From: Pseudaestuariivita atlantica | Lineage (GTDB): Bacteria; Pseudomonadota; Alphaproteobacteria; Rhodobacterales; Rhodobacteraceae | Assembly: GCF_001205715.1 (NCBI RefSeq) | Contig: NZ_AQQZ01000003.1 | Span: forward strand, 248,001 to 312,000 | Reading direction: 5' to 3' | Length of the DNA stretch: 64,000 nucleotides | In this document: positions 45,496-54,359 of the stretch, in pieces | How positions within the stretch are numbered: the stretch's first letter is position 1 | Layout of the letters: each line of letters begins with the position of its first letter | The notes under the pieces: generated by a model | The model's database searches: none | Told to the model about the DNA's origin: nothing | Seen by the model: only the letters and a program-made list of their open reading frames with translations | Translations under genes and position numbers: made by a program

Positions 45496-47121
45496 ATGGG
45501 CTGGATGGCAGACGAAACCGGGCTGGGCAAGTGCGCGGCCAATTACGTGCCGCTGACACCGCTGTCGCATCTGCGGCGCGCGGCCATCGTGTTCCCCGAC
45601 CGCCTCGCCGTGGTGTACGGCGCGCATCGTGCGACCTATGCCGAATATCACGCCCGCGTGTCGCGGCTGGCATCGGGGCTCAACGGCATCGGCATCGCGC
45701 CGGGCGACGTCGTCGCCACGATCCTGCCGAACATCCCCGCACAGGCCGAAGCGCATTTCGGCGTGCCCGCCTGCGGCGCGGTTCTGAACACGATCAACAC
45801 CCGGCTCGACACCGACACGATCGCCTACATCCTCGACCATGGCGGCGCGAAGGCGGTGATCGTCGACCCGCAATTCCTTGGCCCGCTGAAGGATGCCATC
45901 GCCCTGATGGAAGGCTCCGCCCCCACCATCATCGAGGCGGCGGACGAGGCAGCAGGTTTCCCCGCCTCGGGCGCGCACCTGACCTATGAAGGGCTTCTTG
46001 CCTCGGGCGATCCGGCGTACCAGTGGATCATGCCGGAGGACGAGTGGGAGAGCCTGTCGCTCAACTACACTTCCGGCACGACGGGCCGGCCCAAGGGTGT
46101 CGTGTACCACCACCGCGGCGCCTACCTGATGACGATGGGCACGGTGATCTCGTGGCGGATGGTGCTGCACCCGGTCTTCATGGCCATCGTGCCGCTGTTT
46201 CACTGCAACGGCTGGAACCACACGTGGATGATGCCGCTGGTCGGCGGCACGCTGGTCTGTTGCCGCGACATCTCGGCCGAGGCGATCTATGCCGGGATCG
46301 CGGACGAGGGCGTGACCCATTTCGGCGGTGCGCCCATCGTGTTGAACATGATCGTGAACGCCCCCGCCGAGGCGCGGAAACCCTTCGACCACGTGGTCGA
46401 GGTCTTCACCGCCGGTGCGCCCCCCGCCCCGGCCACGCTCGCCAAGATCGAGAAGCTGGGGTTCAACGTCACGCAGGTCTACGGCCTGACGGAAACCTAT
46501 GGCCACGTGACCGAATGCCTGTGGCGGTCCGACTGGGACAACCTGCCCGAGGCCGAGAAGGCCGCGATCAAGGCCCGGCAGGGCGTCGGCTTCCCGATGA
46601 TGGAGGATATCGCGGTCGTCGATGCCGACATGAACCCCGTCGCGATGAACGGCACCGACCAGGGCGAGATCGTGATGCGCGGCAACTCGGTCATGAAGGG
46701 GTACCTCAAGAACCCCGAAGCGACGGCAGAGGCGTTCAAGGGCGGCTATTTCCATTCCGGCGACATCGCCATCCAGCATCCCGACGCCTACGTGCAGATC
46801 GCCGACCGGATGAAGGACATCATCATCTCGGGCGGGGAAAACATCTCGTCGGTCGAGGTCGAAAGCACGCTGATGGCGCACCCGGCGGTGTCGCTTTGCG
46901 CGGTCGTGGCAAAGCCCGACGAGAAATGGGGCGAAGTGCCCTGCGCCTTCGTCGAGCTTCTGGACGGGCACGACACGACCGAGGCCGAACTGATCGCCTT
47001 TGCCCGCGAACGGCTGGCCGGCTTCAAGGCGCCGAAGGCGGTCGTGTTCCAGGAACTGCCCAAGACCTCCACCGGCAAGATCCAGAAATTCGAGCTGCGC
47101 AAGTCGCTGACCGCCGGTTGA
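45496..47121 (+). CDS. Acyl-CoA synthetase (AMP-forming; possible DmdB-type)
   Basis: A 541-residue ANL-family ligase activating a carboxylate as acyl-AMP and then acyl-CoA. The phosphate loop is LNYTSGTTGRPKGVVYHH (about residue 190), the A5 motif is QVYGLTETYGHV (about 327) and the catalytic Lys lies in PKTSTGKIQKFELR near the C-terminus. The opening MGWMADETGLGKCAANY resembles roseobacter enzymes for short or sulfur-containing acids, such as methylmercaptopropionate CoA ligase, but this is not decisive. GGGAGGACC precedes the ATG at 45496. Confidence 0.9.
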   Translation: MGWMADETGLGKCAANYVPLTPLSHLRRAAIVFPDRLAVVYGAHRATYAEYHARVSRLASGLNGIGIAPGDVVATILPNIPAQAEAHFGVPACGAVLNTINTRLDTDTIAYILDHGGAKAVIVDPQFLGPLKDAIALMEGSAPTIIEAADEAAGFPASGAHLTYEGLLASGDPAYQWIMPEDEWESLSLNYTSGTTGRPKGVVYHHRGAYLMTMGTVISWRMVLHPVFMAIVPLFHCNGWNHTWMMPLVGGTLVCCRDISAEAIYAGIADEGVTHFGGAPIVLNMIVNAPAEARKPFDHVVEVFTAGAPPAPATLAKIEKLGFNVTQVYGLTETYGHVTECLWRSDWDNLPEAEKAAIKARQGVGFPMMEDIAVVDADMNPVAMNGTDQGEIVMRGNSVMKGYLKNPEATAEAFKGGYFHSGDIAIQHPDAYVQIADRMKDIIISGGENISSVEVESTLMAHPAVSLCAVVAKPDEKWGEVPCAFVELLDGHDTTEAELIAFARERLAGFKAPKAVVFQELPKTSTGKIQKFELRKSLTAG

Positions 47122-47134
47122 TCCGGCGACGGTG

Positions 47135-47674
47135 TCACGCCTTCGCGTGAACCCAGATCTCCGCCTCCGGCTCATGCGGGGCGCGTGACCCGTCGGTCGT
47201 CGCGCCCAGCCGCCGCGCCACCGCACGGGAGCGGGCGTTGTCGACGTCGATATAGCTGTGAAGGTGGTCGAGCGTCAGGACATCGAAGGCCCATGATCTG
47301 ACCGCGACTCCGGCTTCGGTGGCATATCCCCTGCCCTCGGCCCCTTCGAACAGGTGCCACGCCAGTTCGATATCGGGCCAGCCTTCGTGCCGGAGCAGGC
47401 CGACGCGCCCGACCGGAGCGCCTATCGCGCGCTCGACCAGCACGAAGAACCCGAAGCCGTGCCATCGCCAGTGGCCGATCCCTGCAAGGAACCCGAACCA
47501 CGCCTCTGGCGCAGACACCGTTTCGCCCTGCGCCGCAAGGGACGGTGCGCTCGTCATGAAGCGGGTAAAGGGCGCAAGATCACCCTTTTCCGGCCCGCGC
47601 AAAACCAGCCTGTCGGTCGTCAGCACCGGCGCATCGGTCAAGGGCTGCTCTCTCGGGCCAGAAGGGGAGGTCAT
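47135..47674 (-). CDS. GNAT-family N-acetyltransferase (RimJ-like)
   Basis: A 179-residue GCN5-type acetyltransferase. It has TTDRLVLRGPEKGDLAPF near the N-terminus, PVGRVGLLRHEG, and the acetyl-CoA loop region FEGAEGRGYATEAGVAV (about residue 115) followed by HLHSYIDVDNARSRAVARRLG. This is the RimJ/RimL pattern, which modifies protein N-termini or small amines. The start overlaps the stop of the serine hydrolase by four bases. Confidence 0.87.
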   Translation of the reverse strand: MTSPSGPREQPLTDAPVLTTDRLVLRGPEKGDLAPFTRFMTSAPSLAAQGETVSAPEAWFGFLAGIGHWRWHGFGFFVLVERAIGAPVGRVGLLRHEGWPDIELAWHLFEGAEGRGYATEAGVAVRSWAFDVLTLDHLHSYIDVDNARSRAVARRLGATTDGSRAPHEPEAEIWVHAKA

Positions 47675-48855
47675 TCCGCGTCGATTGCCGCCTGCACCGC
47701 GTCCCAGAACGCGCTGCGCCCGGCGGACTGCCCTGCCGCCTTGCCGCGCGAATCCTGCCAGCTGGCATGCGTGACGGTCACCAGTTCGCGGCCCGGATCG
47801 ACGAAGATGCTTTGCCCGAAAATGCCGATGGCGGCAAAAGTCCCCTGGTCGAGGATCCACCACTGGTACCCGTAATCGCGGCCGTCATCGTCCGGGATGG
47901 GCTGCTGCAGCCCCGTCGCCTCGGCGATCCAACCGTCCCGCAGGGGAGAGCCGTCGCCAATGCGCCCGTCCTCCAGCACGAACTGGCCGAACCGCGCGTA
48001 GTCCCGCGCCGTGGCCTGGATGCAGCATCCGCTGATCTCTTCGCCCGTGGACGAGGTGACCCACGATCCGTCATGCTCCATCCCGTAAGGCGTCCAGATC
48101 ACCTGTGACAGGTAGGCGGCAACGCCCATGCCCACCGCTTCGGACACGAGCACGCCGACGAGGTTCGTCTCGCCGGTGCTGTAGTTGAACACCTCGCCCG
48201 GCGGATGCGCGCGCGGCAGGCGCTTCATGTAGGTGACGAGGGAGGCCTCGCCCGCCACCGGTTCGACACTGCGGAACAGCGCCACGTCCGACTGCGGGTC
48301 GGCGTAGTCTTCGAGCCAGCGCACGCCGGAGGTCATCGTTAGAAGCTGGCGGATCGACACGTTGTCATAAGCCGATCCCTTCAGCCCCGCGACATAGTCG
48401 GACACCTTGTCATCCAGCCCGCCGATATACCCGTCCCTGATCGCCGCACCCACGAGGGTCGAGGTCACCGATTTCGCGACCGAGAAACTGGTCCACCGCG
48501 CATCGCGGTCCTGGTGCAGCCCGTACCGCTCCAGCCGCAGCTTACCCTTGTGCAGGATAAGGACGGCGGCGCTGTTCTGTGCCGCCATGAAGGCGTCGAT
48601 ATCGACATCCAGCGCCAGCGGTGGCCCGTCCGGCAAGGGCCGTGCGGTGCCGTTCGCCGCGATGGGCCGGGTGTCGATGGTCGGGATGCGATCGGACAGG
48701 GCGAACCCGGCATCCCGCTGGCTCTGCGTCCAGAAGAGGACATTGGTGTCCGAGGGCGGATCGCTCAGGAACAATCGCCATTGCGGACCGATGGCCCACC
48801 ACCCGATGCCCGCCGCCACGACCAGCACCAGAACACTCCACCCGATCTTTCGCAT
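47671..48855 (-). CDS. Serine hydrolase of the beta-lactamase class C / EstB family
   Basis: A 394-residue membrane-anchored hydrolase. A single N-terminal transmembrane segment (about residues 4-23, KIGWSVLVLVVAAGIGWWA split as WSVLVLVVAAGIGWW) is followed by a penicillin-binding-like fold. The nucleophile motif is SFSVAKSVTST (Ser-x-x-Lys), and the Tyr site is EVFNYSTGETNLVGVL. It acts in the periplasm on esters, peptides or beta-lactams; the natural substrate is unknown. ATG at 48855 follows GGGAGGACGTG. Confidence 0.87.
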   Translation of the reverse strand: MRKIGWSVLVLVVAAGIGWWAIGPQWRLFLSDPPSDTNVLFWTQSQRDAGFALSDRIPTIDTRPIAANGTARPLPDGPPLALDVDIDAFMAAQNSAAVLILHKGKLRLERYGLHQDRDARWTSFSVAKSVTSTLVGAAIRDGYIGGLDDKVSDYVAGLKGSAYDNVSIRQLLTMTSGVRWLEDYADPQSDVALFRSVEPVAGEASLVTYMKRLPRAHPPGEVFNYSTGETNLVGVLVSEAVGMGVAAYLSQVIWTPYGMEHDGSWVTSSTGEEISGCCIQATARDYARFGQFVLEDGRIGDGSPLRDGWIAEATGLQQPIPDDDGRDYGYQWWILDQGTFAAIGIFGQSIFVDPGRELVTVTHASWQDSRGKAAGQSAGRSAFWDAVQAAIDAE

Positions 48856-48994
48856 CACGTCCTCCCGCTGCGCGCAACTTGGCCCGGCGCGGCAGGCCTT
48901 GCCAAGCCCCTCGTGACGTCAGCGCAGGTTTGCGCCGCCCCCCGGCATTTGCTATCCTTGCCGCAATTCGAGGCAGAGCAGGCCCGCCCACATC

Positions 48995-50020
48995 ATGACC
49001 GCGCTTGATGCGTACCAGAAGCTCGAAGCGCTCGGGCTGTGGCGCCCGTCGGAAGACGAGCAGCGGCGCGAGGTCGTCGTGGCACTGGGCGACGCGACGC
49101 TGACGGTACACTCCACCAACAACCAGCCCCTGGCGCACTGGTCGCTTGCCGCGATTGAGCGGAAGAACCCCGGCGAGCGCCCGGCGATCTTTCATCCGCA
49201 CGGTGACGAGGGCGAGACGCTGGAACTGGGCGAGGATGCGGGCGAGGTCATCGACGCGCTGGAAAAGCTGCGCCGCGTGGTCGCGCGCCGCAGGCCGCGG
49301 CGCGGGCGGCTGCGGCTGGTCCTGCTGGTCGCGATGGTCCTCGCCGTGTCCGCCGGGATCTACGCATGGCTGCCGGGGGCGTTGCAGGCGCATGCACTGA
49401 ACGTGGTGCCCGCCGTCAAACGGGCCGAGATCGGCGAGGCGCTGGTCGATCGCATCACCCGCGTCAGCGGCCCGCCCTGCGCCGCGCCCGACAGCCTGCC
49501 CGCGCTGCAGGCGCTCAGCCGCCGGGTGCTGGGCCAGTCGCGTGGTGATCGCCTGACCGTGCTGCATGCCGGTATCCGCCGGTCGGCGCACCTGCCGGGC
49601 GGGCGCATCCTGCTCAACAAGTCCCTTCTGGAAGACACCGAGGATCCGAACGTCCCCGCCGGGTACGTCATAGCCGAAGCGGTGCGGCTCACCGACCATG
49701 ATCCGCTCGACGAACTCCTTGACCATGCCGGACTGTTCGCGACGATCCGGCTGCTGACCACCGGGACGCTGGAACAAGCGACGCTCGATGCCTATGCCGA
49801 GCATCTCGTCACCGCCGACATGCCGCCCCTTGCGACCGAACGCCTTCTCGACGGGTTCCGCGCGGCAGAGATCAGCGCCGCGCCTTACGCCTATGCGCTC
49901 GACCCGTCGGGCGAAACGGTCCTTTCACTGATCGAGGCCGACCCGTTCCAGGGACGCACGCCGCGCACGGTCCTGCCGGATTCGGCGTGGCTGCGGCTGC
50001 AGGCGATCTGCGAGGGCTGA
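48995..50020 (+). CDS. Membrane-anchored protein with a degenerate M48-peptidase-like region
   Basis: A 341-residue protein. Residues 1-100 are soluble and cytoplasmic. A transmembrane segment lies at about 105-127 (RLVLLVAMVLAVSAGIYAWL), then a periplasmic domain of about 210 residues. Its middle, HLPGGRILLNKSLLED...PAGYVIAEAVRLTD, resembles the M48 strand-helix order in which an HExxH helix would follow the glycine turn, but the His and Glu pair is absent. Peptidase activity is therefore unlikely. The divergent neighbour is the serine hydrolase. Confidence 0.6.
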   Translation: MTALDAYQKLEALGLWRPSEDEQRREVVVALGDATLTVHSTNNQPLAHWSLAAIERKNPGERPAIFHPHGDEGETLELGEDAGEVIDALEKLRRVVARRRPRRGRLRLVLLVAMVLAVSAGIYAWLPGALQAHALNVVPAVKRAEIGEALVDRITRVSGPPCAAPDSLPALQALSRRVLGQSRGDRLTVLHAGIRRSAHLPGGRILLNKSLLEDTEDPNVPAGYVIAEAVRLTDHDPLDELLDHAGLFATIRLLTTGTLEQATLDAYAEHLVTADMPPLATERLLDGFRAAEISAAPYAYALDPSGETVLSLIEADPFQGRTPRTVLPDSAWLRLQAICEG

Positions 50021-50107
50021 ACCGGGCGGGACCTCCGCCTTCCATTGGCCGAACCTGTCCAGCAGGCACCGGGATAAAGCGCGGCGAAGCCGCTCGATCT
50101 GGCAGGA

Positions 50108-50824
50108 TCAGACCCGGCGGAAGGTCATGTAATGCGGCGTGCGGCCCTCGCGCAGGGCCTTCTGCTCGTACCGGGTGGACAGCCAGTCATCCCACGGCGC
50201 GCGCCAATCGCCCGGCCCTTCGGCCAGCCATTCGAACCCGGCGCGCGGCACCTCGTAAAGCGTCTGGCGCACGTAGTCGGGGATGTCCGTCGCAACGCGC
50301 AGCACCGCCCCTGGCTGCATGACGCGGTGCAGGGGTTCAAGATGTTCGGGCGTCACGAAGCGGCGGCGGTGGTGTTTCTTCTTCGGCCAGGGATCGGGGT
50401 ACAGCAGGAAGGCCCGCGCCACCGATTGCGGCGGCAGGACGTCGAACAGGTCGCGCGCATCACCGGGATGGATGCGCACGTTGTCGAGCCCCTCGCGCCG
50501 CAGCTTGCCCAGAAGCATCGCGACGCCGTTGATGTAGGGCTCGCACCCGATGATCCCGACATCGCGATTCTGCGCGGCCTGGTGGACAAGGTGTTCCCCC
50601 CCGCCGAACCCGATTTCCAACCACAGGGGGCGGTCCCCGAACAGCGCCTTCAGATCAAGCGGCGTGCGGTCGGGGTTGCTGTCCCAGTCCACCGCGCCGG
50701 GGCTGAGCGCGGCAAGGTCCTCGTCCAGCCATTCGCGCTGCGACTTGCGCAGGGTCTTGCCCTTGATCCGGCCATAGAAATTGCGCCACGGCGGCGCGGA
50801 CGTGCTGTTCTTCGGTTCGCTCAT
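50108..50824 (-). CDS. trmB: tRNA (guanine-N7)-methyltransferase TrmB
   Basis: A 238-residue SAM-dependent enzyme that makes m7G46 in tRNA. It has the SAM loop LWLEIGFGGGEHLVHQA (about residues 65-81), GCEPYINGVAML, RIHPGDARDLFDVLP and the TrmB hallmark FLLYPDPWPKKKHHRRRF (about 140-157). Length and order are standard. It lies downstream of metK, the enzyme that makes its methyl donor, though a separate ClpP-like gene stands between them. Confidence 0.95.
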   Translation of the reverse strand: MSEPKNSTSAPPWRNFYGRIKGKTLRKSQREWLDEDLAALSPGAVDWDSNPDRTPLDLKALFGDRPLWLEIGFGGGEHLVHQAAQNRDVGIIGCEPYINGVAMLLGKLRREGLDNVRIHPGDARDLFDVLPPQSVARAFLLYPDPWPKKKHHRRRFVTPEHLEPLHRVMQPGAVLRVATDIPDYVRQTLYEVPRAGFEWLAEGPGDWRAPWDDWLSTRYEQKALREGRTPHYMTFRRV

Positions 50825-50865
50825 GCGGGGCGACCTACCGCTCCCGACCGGCGCGCGCAACCGCG

Positions 50866-51525
50866 TCAGTCGCGCAGGATGCCCGCCGCGCGCAACTCGG
50901 ACCGGCGCGGGTACCACATGTCTTCCTCGCGCACCTTCATCGTCTTGATCGCGAAATCCGCCGTCACCCCGCGTTCGAGGTAGAATTGCAGCTCTTCATA
51001 GCTTTCCTGCTGCGTGTCGACGAAGAGCCACGCGGCGAAGTCGAACAGCGTCGTCCAGCCCTCGTCCTTGCGCCAGCGGTCGTAATAGGCCTGCAGGTCG
51101 CCCGCATCCCACGTCCGGTGGTGAAACCCGATCCGCGACCCGCCCGTCATCTGGCGCGACGTCCCGCCGAGGAACACGTAGACGCAGGAGGAAGAGCACA
51201 CGCCGTCCACCACGGTTTTCAACCCGAAATCGATCACGATGTCGGCCATGCGGAACCCGGCATAGACACGCCCGCCATGGGAGTTGAGACGGAGCGTGGT
51301 GATGTCCGGGTTCGCCCGCAACAGGCGGCGCAGTTCCTTGTGGTCGCCGTGGTCGACCTCGGCATCGGGGTAGTCGTCAAGCGTGGCGGTGTCGTAGACC
51401 AGCACGGGGCCATCAACGGTGAACTTGGCCGCGCGTTCGGTCGTTTCCGCGTCGTCCTCTGCCGACGCCACGCCCGCAGCAAGGCCCATGGCCGCTGCAA
51501 GGATCAGCCCGCTCCACCGTCGCAT
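50866..51525 (-). CDS. Periplasmic ClpP/crotonase-fold protein
   Basis: A 219-residue exported protein with a signal peptide (about residues 1-22, ending VASAE). The fold resembles ClpP/SDH-type serine peptidases: LRLNSHGGRVYAGFRMAD (about 80-97) and GVCSSSCVYVFLGGTSRQM (about 108-126), with the nucleophile Ser likely in CSSSC, and GFHHRTWD after it. Relatives (COG3904) are predicted periplasmic proteins without a known target. It lies between metK and trmB. Confidence 0.77.
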   Translation of the reverse strand: MRRWSGLILAAAMGLAAGVASAEDDAETTERAAKFTVDGPVLVYDTATLDDYPDAEVDHGDHKELRRLLRANPDITTLRLNSHGGRVYAGFRMADIVIDFGLKTVVDGVCSSSCVYVFLGGTSRQMTGGSRIGFHHRTWDAGDLQAYYDRWRKDEGWTTLFDFAAWLFVDTQQESYEELQFYLERGVTADFAIKTMKVREEDMWYPRRSELRAAGILRD

Positions 51526-51603
51526 GTCATACCCCTTCGCGTCGTCCCGACGGCAGGGATGCTACCGCGCGCGGGCGCGCGGACCAAATGCAAAGAGGGG
51601 TTG

Positions 51604-51623
51604 CGCCCCGGTTTTCCGGGGCG
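51604..51623 (-). terminator. Hairpin downstream of metK
   Basis: CGCCCCGG at 51604-51611 and CCGGGGCG at 51616-51623 form an 8-bp stem with a four-base loop. There is no clear T-tract on the minus strand, so termination may be partial. Confidence 0.5.
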
Positions 51624-51631
51624 TTTGTGGC

Positions 51632-52810
51632 TCAGACGGCCTTTTTCAGCGCCTCGGCGAGGTCCGTGCGTTCCCACGAAAATCCGCCATCCGCCTCGGG
51701 CGCGCGGCCGAAATGGCCGTAGGCCGCCGTGCGCTGGTAGATCGGGCGGTTGAGGCCAAGGTGCTCGCGGATGCCGCGCGGCGTGAGGTCCATCGACAAC
51801 GCCACCGCCGCTTCCACGGCGTCGGGTTCGACCTCGCCCGTGTCGTGCAGGTCGGCATAGATCGACAGGGGCCGCGCCACGCCGATGGCATAGCTCAGCT
51901 GGATCGTGCAGCGTTCGGCCAGCCCGGCGGCCACCACGTTCTTGGCGAGGTAGCGCGCGGCATAGGCCGCGGACCGGTCGACCTTGGTCGGGTCCTTGCC
52001 GGAGAACGCGCCGCCGCCATGGGGGGCTGCGCCGCCATAGGTGTCGACGATGATCTTGCGGCCGGTCAGGCCCGCATCGCCATCGGGTCCGCCGATCACG
52101 AACTTGCCCGTGGGGTTCACGTGCCACTCGGTCTCGCCGGTGATCCAGCCATCGGGAAGCGTTTCGCGGATATAGGGTTCGACCACGGCGCGGACGTCAC
52201 CGCTGGTCATGTTCGGATCGAGGTGCTGGGTCGACAGCACGATCGAGGTCACGCCAACCGGTTTGCCGTCTTCGTACTGGACCGACAATTGCGACTTGGC
52301 ATCGGGGCCAAGCGTCGGTTCGGCGCCGGATTTGCGCACCTCGGACAGCCGCCGCAGGATCGCGTGCGCGTACTGGATCGGAGCCGGCATAAGGTCGGCT
52401 GTCTCGGACGTGGCATAGCCGAACATGATGCCCTGGTCGCCCGCGCCCTCGTCCCCCTGTTCGCCGGTCACGCCCTGCGCGATATGCGCGGATTGTTCGT
52501 GCAGGAGGTTCGTCACCTCGCAGGTGTTCCAGTGGAACTTGTCCTGCTCGTACCCGATGTCGCGGATGCAATCGCGCGCGATCTGGTCGATGCGGCCCAT
52601 GTATTCGGTCAGCTTGGCCTGGTCGGTCAGGCCGACCTCGCCGCCGATGACCACGCGGTTGGTGGTGGCAAAGGTTTCGGCGGCCACGCGCGCAAGGGGG
52701 TCCTCGGCGAGAAAGGCATCGAGGACGGCATCGCTGATGCGGTCACAGACCTTGTCGGGGTGCCCCTCGGACACGGATTCCGAGGTGAAAACGTAATTCT
52801 GCCGGCTCAT
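51632..52810 (-). CDS. metK: Methionine adenosyltransferase MetK
   Basis: A 392-residue SAM synthetase joining methionine and ATP. It opens with the family motif [16 protein letters not shown] (about residues 8-23) and has [24 protein letters not shown] (about 119-130) and [20 protein letters not shown] (about 255-275). The length is normal. The ribosome site GGAGC lies inside a SAM-SAH riboswitch just upstream, so translation should fall when SAM is high. The lnt gene ends five bases before that riboswitch. Confidence 0.96.
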   Translation of the reverse strand: MSRQNYVFTSESVSEGHPDKVCDRISDAVLDAFLAEDPLARVAAETFATTNRVVIGGEVGLTDQAKLTEYMGRIDQIARDCIRDIGYEQDKFHWNTCEVTNLLHEQSAHIAQGVTGEQGDEGAGDQGIMFGYATSETADLMPAPIQYAHAILRRLSEVRKSGAEPTLGPDAKSQLSVQYEDGKPVGVTSIVLSTQHLDPNMTSGDVRAVVEPYIRETLPDGWITGETEWHVNPTGKFVIGGPDGDAGLTGRKIIVDTYGGAAPHGGGAFSGKDPTKVDRSAAYAARYLAKNVVAAGLAERCTIQLSYAIGVARPLSIYADLHDTGEVEPDAVEAAVALSMDLTPRGIREHLGLNRPIYQRTAAYGHFGRAPEADGGFSWERTDLAEALKKAV

Positions 52811-52812
52811 GA

Positions 52813-52863
52813 AGTCGCTCCGATATATTTCGCATGAGACACCGTCAGGAAGCCGTTGGTGCC
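52813..52863 (-). promoter_or_regulatory. SAM-SAH riboswitch of metK
   Basis: On the minus strand the stem GGCACC (52863-52858) pairs with GGTGTC. The enclosed AACGGCTTCCTGAC matches the conserved core of the SAM-SAH class (AACGGCUUCCUGgC), and CGGAGCGA further on holds the ribosome site that pairs into the pseudoknot. The order, spacing and position eight bases before metK fit the class, which is known from Rhodobacterales metK leaders. Confidence 0.93.
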
Positions 52864-52867
52864 GCGT

Positions 52868-54358
52868 TCAAACCCGAGTACGCGGGGCGACCGGGCCGGT
52901 CAAACGGAAAGTGACCAGCGCCGTGCCGACAAGGCCCAGGACAAGCACAAGCGCCACAGGAAGATCGCCCATCCGCGCATAGAGTGTCGCGGGCAAGGCA
53001 GGCGGCAGCGCCGCGTCAAGCGCACCGTGGGTATCGAGAGGAATTTGACCCAGAACCTCGCCGCGGGCATCGATCACGGCGCTGACCCCGGTATTGGCGA
53101 CGCGGATCATCGGCAACCCGTGTTCAAGGCTGCGCATGCGCGCCTGCGCGAGGTGCTGGTATGGCCCCGAAAACGAGCCGAACCACGCATCGTTGGTTAA
53201 CTGGATCAGGACGTCCGGCCGTTCGGTGGCGTGGAAATATTGCGGGAAGACGACCTCGTAACAGATCAGCGGCAACGCGGTGGCAAAGCCGAGGTCGATC
53301 AGGCGCGGACCGGGTCCGGGCGTGTAGCCACCAAGCACCGCCGCCAGCCCTTCCATCCCCAGGTCGGAGGCCAGCGATTGCAAGGGCATGTATTCGCCGA
53401 ACGGGACGAGGTGGTGCTTGTCATAAAGCGCCTGCGTCTGGCCGTCCTGCATGAGCACCGCCGAGTTGTAGTAGCGCTCCGCGTCATCGCGCCGCTGGAC
53501 ACCCACGAGGTAGGGAACGCCTGGCGCGCGCTCTGCCATGATGTCGAACGCGATCCCGGCGTGGTCGAGAAGCATAGGCAGCGCCGTTTCCGACCAGACG
53601 ATCAGGTCGGGTTCGGGCCCTGCGCCAGTGGACAGCGCGATATGACGGTCGAAATAGAACTGCGCGCGGTTGGGGTCCCATTTGTCGGCCTGTGGCGCGT
53701 TCGGCTGGACCAGACGGATGATCGGCGCGTCTGCTCCGGCGGTCGGGGCGGCCCCCGGTGCCCACGTGACGGGAGATGCCAAGACCGCGACGGCAACGAC
53801 CGGAGGGACTGCAGAGCGCATCGCGCCCTGCCACGGCAAAGCTCGCGCGACAAGTGCGCAGGCCACGAAGGTCAGAGCGGTTACTCCGTAGGAGCCGACA
53901 ATCGTGACCGAGGACGCGACGGGTGTGTCGAGCCACGCATATCCCGGCATCGCCCATGGAAAACCGGTCAGGAGATAACCGCGCGCCATCTCTGCCAGCC
54001 CCAATGCCAGCGCGGTGGTCAGCACGCCGCCGCCAAGGCGCGCCGCGCCCCACGCCGCCGCAACCCAGAACAGGGCCAGCCCGGCAGAGAGGAACACCAC
54101 CGCAAAGGGCGCCATCCAAGCGTGCCGCGCGGCATCGACTAGGAAGGGTTCGAACACCCAGTGCAGCGCGACAAGGAAATATCCCGTCCCGAAGGCCCAT
54201 GTCACAAGCGCGGCGCGGCGCGGCGACGTGACCCCGCGCAACAGTGCGAACAGCACGACCAACCCGGCCAGCATGGCCGGCCAAAGGTCGAACGGGGATT
54301 GCCCCAGCGCGGCGACGGCCCCGGCGCCTGCGGCCCAGAGGGGCGCGCGACGCGGCAA
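52868..54358 (-). CDS. lnt: Apolipoprotein N-acyltransferase Lnt
   Basis: A 496-residue inner-membrane enzyme adding the third acyl chain to lipoproteins. Several membrane segments fill the first 200 residues; a nitrilase domain follows, with Glu in LIVWSETALPM, Lys in ALYDKHHLVPFGEYMP and Cys in PLICYEVVFPQ (about residue 362). The TTG at 54358 is preferred: it lies just past the corC stop (TGACTTG) and has GAGG upstream. Standard operon with phoH, ybeY and corC. Confidence 0.93.
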   Translation of the reverse strand: MPRRAPLWAAGAGAVAALGQSPFDLWPAMLAGLVVLFALLRGVTSPRRAALVTWAFGTGYFLVALHWVFEPFLVDAARHAWMAPFAVVFLSAGLALFWVAAAWGAARLGGGVLTTALALGLAEMARGYLLTGFPWAMPGYAWLDTPVASSVTIVGSYGVTALTFVACALVARALPWQGAMRSAVPPVVAVAVLASPVTWAPGAAPTAGADAPIIRLVQPNAPQADKWDPNRAQFYFDRHIALSTGAGPEPDLIVWSETALPMLLDHAGIAFDIMAERAPGVPYLVGVQRRDDAERYYNSAVLMQDGQTQALYDKHHLVPFGEYMPLQSLASDLGMEGLAAVLGGYTPGPGPRLIDLGFATALPLICYEVVFPQYFHATERPDVLIQLTNDAWFGSFSGPYQHLAQARMRSLEHGLPMIRVANTGVSAVIDARGEVLGQIPLDTHGALDAALPPALPATLYARMGDLPVALVLVLGLVGTALVTFRLTGPVAPRTRV

Positions 54359-54359
54359 G

